64,000 nucleotides of DNA from Isoetes taiwanensis (lineage: Eukaryota > Streptophyta > Lycopodiopsida > Isoetales > Isoetaceae), in assembly GCA_021234155.1 (NCBI GenBank), contig JAJEKV010000022.1, positions 3,573,370-3,637,369 on the forward strand, in the 5' to 3' direction. This document shows, piece by piece, positions 57,736 to 64,000 of this stretch (positions are counted from its first letter, which is position 1; every line of letters starts with the position of its first letter). The notes beneath the pieces are model-generated. The model saw only the letters and a list, made by a program, of their open reading frames with translations. It did no database searches and was not told the origin of the DNA. A program made the translations under genes and the position numbers.

Positions 57736-58020
57736 TAGGTTGCCATATTATCGGGGCCATGTATCATGTCATACAATCGAACCCTAAATTATCCCACGTG
57801 GCATTTTTAGTGCCACATCATGAAACCCTACGTTGCGTGTGGCACATCATCAAACCCTAGGTTGTGTCACGTCACGACTTCCTATTGCCACATCATAGTA
57901 AGTGCCATGTCATCAAACCCTAGCTTGCGTGTGCCACATCATCAAACCCTAGATTGTGCCACATGGCATTTACAATCTAGGGTTTGATGATGTAGCACAC
58001 AAAACCTAGGGTTTGACGTC
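57736..58020. repeat. Direct and inverted repeats containing AAACCCTA
   Basis: CATCAAACCCTAG with TTGTGCCACAT recurs at least five times, and the last copy (57970-58015) is inverted (CTAGGGTTTGATGATGT). The hexamer resembles the plant telomere repeat but is embedded in a longer, non-telomeric unit. Confidence 0.7.
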
Positions 58021-58220
58021 AGAGTTTTGACACTTTATCTACAAGTTATGATTAATAATTTATTTACCATTAATAATAATTTTTTTGATTAATAAATTAC
58101 TTTTTTCATTAGTAATTTTGAATAAAAAACATTTATTGGTTGCAACAAGCCTCAAATAGGAAGACAAAATTATATTAATCACTTCTTTGCGAGCATTTAA
58201 CAAAAGTTGGCTTAGCCATC
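58021..58220. other. AT-rich spacer
   Basis: AT-rich with TAATAAT runs. No gene. Confidence 0.4.
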
Positions 58221-58229
58221 TCAAGTGGA

Positions 58230-58778
58230 TCACCACACTTCATATGTCGTCTCTCTCACAACTATATCGGAAGAAAGCCCTGATGTTTTGAACACATCAA
58301 CGACGCGAGCAATAGATGGGCGATCCATGTGCACCAGCTCTCTATCCATCATCATTTGGACCTTCATATGTTGGATGATGTCCAATGTGCTAGAGTATCG
58401 GTCGGTTGGGTTTATCTCAACACACAACCCCATAAGCCGCATTGCACCGGACAAAATCAAGGAGCATCTCGTAAATGTAGCCCTGGGGAATATATGTCGA
58501 TATCTCATGCCCCCATGATGCTTGGTCATCCGATGATGATGTAAAAACTCTCTTCTCCCACCAAGGATATCGACGACCGTTCCATCTTGTAGTGTATAAC
58601 GGCTCTTCAATTTGGGCATTCGCTCCTTGCAAAAAAAAAGCAGGGGGCCGTGGTCCCAATCATCAATAGCCACCCACACATTTGTAAGGGAGTCGTCAAA
58701 ATGGAGTTTGACCCTTTTGCAATTGAGCTTTTGTGTGTGTCCAACCTGGAGCGTGGATGGCATAGACTCCTTCTGCAA
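58230..58778 (-). CDS. Unrecognised 182-residue ORF, possible element gene
   Basis: A clean minus frame, more protein-like than the flanks, with VKLHFDDSLTNVWVAIDDWD, SRYTLQDGTVVDILGG, HHGGMRYRHIFPRATF and LVHMDRPSIARVVDVFKTSG. Soluble, histidine-rich centre. No family recognised. It probably continues upstream across shifts into 58805-59131 and 58989-59198. Confidence 0.45.
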   Translation of the reverse strand: MQKESMPSTLQVGHTQKLNCKRVKLHFDDSLTNVWVAIDDWDHGPLLFFCKERMPKLKSRYTLQDGTVVDILGGRREFLHHHRMTKHHGGMRYRHIFPRATFTRCSLILSGAMRLMGLCVEINPTDRYSSTLDIIQHMKVQMMMDRELVHMDRPSIARVVDVFKTSGLSSDIVVRETTYEVW

Positions 58779-58804
58779 GAGCGAGAGCTATTTCTGGGAT
58801 GTAC

Positions 58805-59198
58805 TTATACACAAGTCTCATTTTGGCTTTCCACTGCACTTATCTTCATATCAGCCCTTCTTGGAGCACTATGCATTGCATTTGACCATCTCCTATAAGA
58901 AGAGAATTGGCTCGGGAAGATGGTCAAGTAATTCTGCAAAAAGGTTCCTCCATTCATGAATGGCAAGACTACCATTGGTCCCTGTGGCTCATCTCCACAA
59001 AAGACCTCGGGGGCAAGTCCAAGGGTGTGGCCAATTTGGACTTGGGCTCTTGAAACGGATATACTTGTCATCCAACAACCATGATGCAGCTCTATCTTGG
59101 CCTCTCCACACAATGCCAGTATAATAATCATCTTGATTAAAGTACAGGGTTCCCAAGATCTGGATTTGGTATATCCGGCGGGTCTTGTTTACTACCAA
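58805..59198 (-). pseudogene. Upstream part of the same unrecognised protein
   Basis: Two overlapping minus frames. The 59198 frame includes TLYFNQDDYYTGIVWRGQDR, AASWLLDDKYIRFKSPSP; the 59131 frame includes GHTLGLAPEVFCGDEPQGPM. One shift joins them. Unrecognised. Confidence 0.35.
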
Positions 59199-59830
59199 TG
59201 CACTTTACAACTCCAACAAAGATCCACGGGAATGTCAATAAATGCAACACATTTATCATGAGCATGTAATGATAATCTAGCCCCTGCACCAATAGAGCTC
59301 CCACCATGGATAAGACTATCTAACTCCTTCACTTGTTCAGAATTGAGACTGCTACTGGCCACCTTGTGATCTTTGCGTCGGACCTTTGCACCGCCATTTA
59401 ATTAGCCCATCCCCACGTATGCCTCAAAGATAGGGGCTCATAAGTGGCACTTTATACTTAAGTAGCATCCTCAACCTCGGCTCTGGATTGCAAACCTAAG
59501 ACTTTAAGTTCTTTCTCATCATATCTTCCAACTCAAACTCATGCTCTGGCCACCTCCCACATAATTCAGACCGACATTCTTTCTCAACTGATGCTACAAA
59601 ACGGTTAATTCGATCATCAATTTGCATATGTCGTTCCGGTCGGTCTCAGGCGCATATTTGATTGATGAGGATCGCCTAATTTCACTAAGCATCTCTGGGT
59701 CCCACCGAGGCCATTTTATGCCTACAAACAAAACAAAATAATGAATACAAAAGCCAAGCATGCACAAAGTAAATGCAACATAGTACGACAATATCAAACA
59801 TGTATGCAGACCATATAATCATTACTTATA
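59199..59830 (-). other. Probable further remnants of the same gene
   Basis: Only short minus frames (for example 59594-59797, PRWDPEMLSEIRRSSSIKYA). No family. Confidence 0.25.
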
Positions 59831-59899
59831 ACACGCCCTATGGCGACTAATACCTTATTCGATCCCCCCCAAAAAGCAAGAAAAAAAAGAAGAAGAAAC

Positions 59900-60330
59900 A
59901 AGAAAAACTAAATAGGTTAGATTAGGGTATTGGACCCACGGTCAATTTACATTCAGATTACTAGTTAATTAGTTAGCGAGATAGTCCCGAAATTTAGTTA
60001 ACTTTTTAACCAAAAACACTACCTAAACTTATCTTCGCACCTTGTTCGGATTAGTTAGCAAAATTAACTAAAAATTAACTAAATTAGAAATTAGCACTAT
60101 AGAGGTCACTTTAAGTTTAGTTAATTGTACTTATAATTTTTTATGCCTTTGGCTAACTTAACTAGACATGTTCAAATAATTTAGTTAATTAGTTAAGTTA
60201 TTTTTTACCAAAGCTTTTAGTGCTTAAATAGTACTACATTAAGTTAGCCTAACCTATTTTTTTTAACTAGCACTTGGTGTGAAGGGAATCATCCGATTCA
60301 TTGTTAACTTAACCTAGCCCTAGCTACCTC
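59900..60330. repeat. AT-rich region with repeated TTAGTTAA/TTAACTAA
   Basis: Many short palindromic TTAGTTAATTAG and ATTAACTAAATT motifs; no coding frame. Confidence 0.5.
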
Positions 60331-60360
60331 TAGCTAAAACTCGACAATAAACGTGGAACT

Positions 60361-60742
60361 AAGGGCCCAACACCTGGTCCTCCCACTCTGGTGGAGCCGA
60401 CCATGTCCTTGTCGTGAGCCACATCTACCTAAGAATGAGAAGAAAAGTGGACTTGGACCCGGACACCTAGTCCTCTCCACGCAAGGTGGAGCCGACCGTG
60501 CCCTTGAACAAGCCACTACAATTTTATTTTTAAACCTAAAAATAACAAGTGGAACTGAAGTGGACTTGAACTCGGTAAGTGGTCCTCTCCACTCTAGGTG
60601 GAGCCGCCACCTGTGCCCTTGAACAAGCCACTCATTAACCTAGGAAACATTTATGATTGTAGTGAAAGTGGACTTGAACCCTGGTACATGGTCCTCCCCA
60701 CTCTAGGTGGAGCCAGGCCGTGCCCTTGAACAAGCCACTCCA
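60361..60742. repeat. Four tandem copies of a ~105-bp unit
   Basis: Each has GTCCTCYCCACTCTAGGTGG, then AGCC and GTGCCCTTGAACAAGCCACT, starting at about 60361, 60446, 60558 and 60666 with diverged spacers. Confidence 0.8.
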
Positions 60743-60887
60743 TCAATTTTTTTAACCTACTTAAAACTATAAAAATAAAATGCAAGTGCGATCAACTACT
60801 TACCAAAAGAAGGACGCGTGTACAGAGATCTGTCGGGTCCAAATCGTAATAGAAAGCCGTAAATGTATAATAAAGCATTAGAAGAAT

Positions 60888-61725
60888 AAGAACAAAGAAG
60901 AAAAGATCGAGAAGAAGAAAAGAAAGGAAAAAAAGGGGGGGGATAGAAAACAAGAGAGAGAAATAAAACAAGAGAAAGAAATAAGAGAATAGAAGGGAAG
61001 GAATAAGGATAGAATAGAGAAGAAATAAGAGAAGAAACAAGAAAGAATGAAGAAAAATAAGAGGAAATAAGAGAAGGGAAGGGAATAGAATGGAAGGAAG
61101 AAATAAGGGAAGGGAAAGAAAAGGATCGAATGGAAAGTGAGGAAGAAATGTGAAGAATAAGAAACAAATGAAGAATGAAGAAATGAAATTAAAAAGAATG
61201 AAGAATAAGAAATGAAAAAAAATGAAGAATAAGGAAGGGAAGAGAAGAAAGAAATGAGGGAAGGGAGGGGAAAGAATGAGGAATGAGAAAGCATGAGAAA
61301 GAATGGAAATGAGAAACAAATGAGAAAGCATGAGAAAGAATGGAAATGAGAAACAAATGAGAAAGCATGAGAAAGAAATGAGAAAGAAATGAGAAAGCAT
61401 GAGAAAGAAATGAGAAAGCAAGAGAAAGAATGAGGAAGAATGAGAAAGAGTGAGGAATAAAGAATGAGAAAGCATGAGGAAGAAAGAAATGAGAAAGAAT
61501 GAGGAAGAAAGAATGAGAAAGAAATGAGGAAAGAAGAAATATGGGAAGAATGAAGCATGGAAGAAGGAGGAAGAAATGAAGCATGAGGAAGAATGAGGAA
61601 GAAATGAAGCATGAGGAAGAAAGAAGGAGGAAGAATGAATGAGGCATGGAAAAATGGGAAGAAAAAAAATCAAGAACAAAGAAGAAGAGGAAGGAAAGGA
61701 AACCAAAAAAAGAGGAAGGTTGGGC
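60888..61725. repeat. Third polypurine tract, GAGAAAGAATGA-type
   Basis: A/G-rich plus strand with repeats of AATGAGAAAGAATGAGG and GCATGAGAAAG. The long minus reading frames (Phe, Leu, Ser) are composition artefacts. Different unit from the 53.5-kb tract. Confidence 0.85.
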
Positions 61726-61909
61726 ATGCACCATTCAATCCAAAAAACCTATTCAATCTAAAAAACATGATATACTAACCTTAGAATAGTTGGTTGCGTG
61801 TAGATCGTGTACTAGCTATTATGCATGGATCGCCCAAGAACCTCAAGAAGTAGGGCAAAAGAAGTTCCTGAAAAGCCGCCCGCCTTCTGGGTTCAAAAAT
61901 TATAGAAGG

Positions 61910-62066
61910 CGTCAAGATGCGGCGTTACGGCCGCATGCGCGGCGTTATTTCAAACCAGATAAATATCGTGATATAACACGGTCTTACGCCGCATGCGACG
62001 CCCCCGCCGACGTATTTTATTTTATAGTTCAAGCGACGTTATTTTTTTGCATCTTTTTTTAATGTG
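61910..62066. repeat. GC-rich subterminal repeats of the CACTA-like element
   Basis: GGCGTTACGGCCGCATGCGC, CGCCGCATGCGACGCC and similar, mirroring the left subterminal CGACGCGGCGCCGCATG. Confidence 0.5.
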
Positions 62067-62214
62067 ATGCTCATTAAAGTTTGTCCCTAGGCTTATTTGA
62101 TTTGACAGTCCTGAGGCATGCATGCAGTCAATCACATTCCGGATTCTATTACTACCAAATAAAATTGTATGAGCGAAGTCGAATCGCTGTTCGGGGGGTC
62201 GGCTCTAGGACGCT

Positions 62215-62395
62215 TCAGCGGTTTGACAAAGTGTTCTCCGGACCGATCTTGATTTTTTTTGGTCCTCGCCGGAGCTCGGATCCTTGAACGGAGGATTCAG
62301 CGGTCGGATATATAGGGGGGCCCGAGCCGGAGGGTGTTCATTAGCATACAGCCCCCCTGTGGGCGGTGCGGGACAGTTTGCCTCGAGAACGTTGG
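62215..62395. repeat. Direct repeat, copy 1
   Basis: Contains TTCTCCGGACCGATCT, GGAGGATTCAGCGGTCGGAT and TTTGCCTCGAGAAC. Copy 2 is at 63845-64000, 1.63 kb away. Possibly LTRs, or copies of a larger repeat; the right copy runs off the window. Confidence 0.6.
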
Positions 62396-63844
62396 GTCCG
62401 TCTCCGGGACGGGACTCTCCCCCATTGAGGTGGCCATTCAAAGTCCTCGCCTTGTTTGACTTGGGGAAGGGTGCGGTCATGTTTGCCCAACAACGGGCCA
62501 GGTTTTGCCGGACCGTTCTAACCCCAACGCTTGGGTCTGGACCTTATCCGAAAATTTTGGAAATTTTTCGTAGGCCGGGTGATGACCATGGAAGCCACCT
62601 GACCAAAACCATAATTTAATTCCATGCCATGCATTAACTACGAATTTATGAACCATAAATGCAATAAAATGCATAATTAAAAAGTGTGCATCGAAAAAGG
62701 CGAAGTCTTTGACCGAGGGGCAACAAGGCGGTCTTGGACACATTAAAAAATTTTCAACAAGGCGGTGCGGGCATTCTCTCTCCATATGCCTTGATCTTTC
62801 GAAACACAACCATCATCACAAGCAACCAAATCTAACCCCAACCGCACTAGTCTTTTTGCTTTTCGACAAATCATTTATCTTCATTCTAGTAGTTATGATG
62901 CTTTTTCTGTAATCATTTATCTTCATTCTAATAGTTATGATGTATATTCTGGGATGCAATCTTAGACCAAGATAGCGTCCGTGAGCCAAGGTCAACCCAA
63001 GTACAACGATCCCACAAACTTTCCATTCCTTTGACCTTAGCTAACCCTTTGACCTAGACCTTCTCCGAAAATTTCGAAAATTGGGCTATTGTCTTTGGAG
63101 ATGGATTAGGAATCAGGCAGCAAAAATCGAATTTATTTTTCGTACAAATGCATTAATTAAATTTATGAATGTCTTGCCAACTGCAAAAGCGCCCCGACTT
63201 CTACTTGCCACATCGGGAGGAGGACAGGCCCAAACTCCATCCGTCGGTTCCTTGCTCCGTATTCTCGGCTGCGGCTTCGGCCGGGGTCCCAAGTGCAGCA
63301 TTGAAGTCTCACCCCCAAAGCGCAAACCCTTCTAGAACACGGCAGCCTGGGGTTTGCGTTTTTGGAGGCCCTCTCCTTGTCAGTCGGGGACCTTTAGCGT
63401 GGCGACGTTGAGTGGGGTTAAGTGTTGGCCGGCGAACATGGACCCAAAATCATTGCCCGATTTCCTCTCCAGGCCCTGAGGGACGGACGGGCGACCCTTT
63501 CCCTCTCCGGAATCGCGATTTGGCTCGCCAATGGACTCGGGCGTCGACATTGCCACAGGCACCAAGTTCCCGAAGTGGCAGACCACCGACCTCCAGAAGC
63601 GTAAAGTAGCTCCGCCTCCATCACACTGGTAGTTAATTGGCCTAGGATGTGGATCTGCGGGATCTTTGTAAGTGGGCGTGAGTGTTCTCTTTCTTTGCAA
63701 AGCAAACCTTGCAACTTTGCTCCTAGGGTAATTTAAGCCATTAGGACGATTTGGCGGGGTCAATTTGCCATTAAAGACCTTCGATGCCGGAAACGACAAG
63801 ACAACTGCTTGGTTTCTGGTAAACCTCCCGGGGCCGTAGCCAGT
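62396..63844. other. GC-richer region between direct repeats
   Basis: No recognised protein. ACCTTATCCGAAAATTTTGG at about 62540 and ACCTTCTCCGAAAATTTCG at about 63058 are a second repeat pair. A 42-bp tandem duplication lies at 62871-62952 (TCATTTATCTTCATTCTAGT unit). Confidence 0.45.
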
Positions 63845-64000
63845 TTGACAAGTTCTCCGGACCGATCTGGGTCTTTTGGGCCTTCGAAGAGGGCCTGAAT
63901 GGAGGATCAGCGGTCGGATGAAATGGGAGCTTCGGGAGAAATTGGTCGTAGCGTCTTGACCCGGGGGCCGTTGCCGAGGGAAGAAATTTGCCTCGGGAAC
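63845..64000. repeat. Direct repeat, copy 2 (cut by window edge)
   Basis: Shares GTTCTCCGGACCGATCT, GGAGGATCAGCGGTCGGAT and TTTGCCTCGGGAAC with 62215-62395. Confidence 0.6.

Larger units (their letters stand above)
55535..62066. mobile_element. Candidate CACTA-like element
   Basis: The left end CACAACAAGAAAATGGTCAT resembles the plant CACTA terminus CACTACAAGAAAA, followed by subterminal GCGACGTC repeats. A possible right end near 62066 reads, inverted, CACATTAAAAAAAGATGC, then AACGTCGC and GCATGCGGCG, also GC-rich subterminal. No clean 3-bp target duplication (GAT on the left, ATG on the right), so the right border is uncertain. Exon debris on the minus strand lies inside. Confidence 0.45.

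Noticed and set aside
57736-58020. Interstitial telomere
   Set aside because: AAACCCTA is not in tandem heptamers; it lies in a ~40-bp unit.
60792-61734. Minus-strand frames of 311, 244 and 181 codons
   Set aside because: Same artefact over the third polypurine tract.

Overview
This is a eukaryotic, plant-type window made almost entirely of mobile DNA and its debris. The evidence is a Ty1-copia element primed by initiator-tRNA-Met, GT-AG introns, Ty3-type and LINE remnants, CACTA-like sequence, a MITE, and no operons or prokaryotic signals. The lineage cannot be fixed from sequence alone. A large repeat-rich streptophyte genome fits best; the two transposase-like families suggest a seed-free plant, but that is inference. 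I see no tRNA, rRNA or CRISPR.

Layout. 1-1.2 kb: ends of a small minus-strand LTR element. 1.5-4.8 kb: copy A of an intron-containing transposase-like gene. 4878-31709: a tandem array of four ~3.0-kb units, each starting with a ~490-bp LTR-like block. The first unit is split at 6404/21172 by a 14.77-kb insertion. 31.7-34.2 kb: flank plus the 3' end of a copia element. 34.2-40.05 kb: copy B of the transposase-like gene plus one more unit. 40.05-47.5 kb: the same flank, a 2.2-kb stretch missing from the first block, and the full-span copia element, which carries a 556-bp MITE. 47.5-53.3 kb: host-gene fragments, a 5'-truncated LINE and an inverted segmental copy. 53.4-55.5 kb: a long polypurine tract and its partial duplicate. 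55.5-62.1 kb: a CACTA-like element with exon debris, G-boxes and several repeats. 62.1-64.0 kb: GC-richer sequence containing a direct repeat.

The main discovery candidate is the insertion at 6405-21171. It has 31-bp terminal inverted repeats (29/31 matching) and a 3-bp AAA target duplication. Uninterrupted copies of its target lie in the neighbouring array units, so its borders are visible directly. It carries a broken DUF7869-like (possible DDE-type) protein on the minus strand. On the plus strand it has an acidic low-complexity ORF, two related TATA promoters, a set of unrecognised ORFs and an FCP1-like phosphatase domain. CACGCC-GGCGTG palindromes recur through it, including a phased cluster at 15.3-15.5 kb, and a gag-bearing LTR element is nested near its right end. 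I read it as a large cargo-carrying DNA transposon or transposon-virus-like element; that is inference.

Caution: differences between paralogous copies pile up at CAG and CTG trinucleotides as small indels and swaps. This looks like systematic base-calling error at methylated CHG sites, so many frame breaks called here may not be real.
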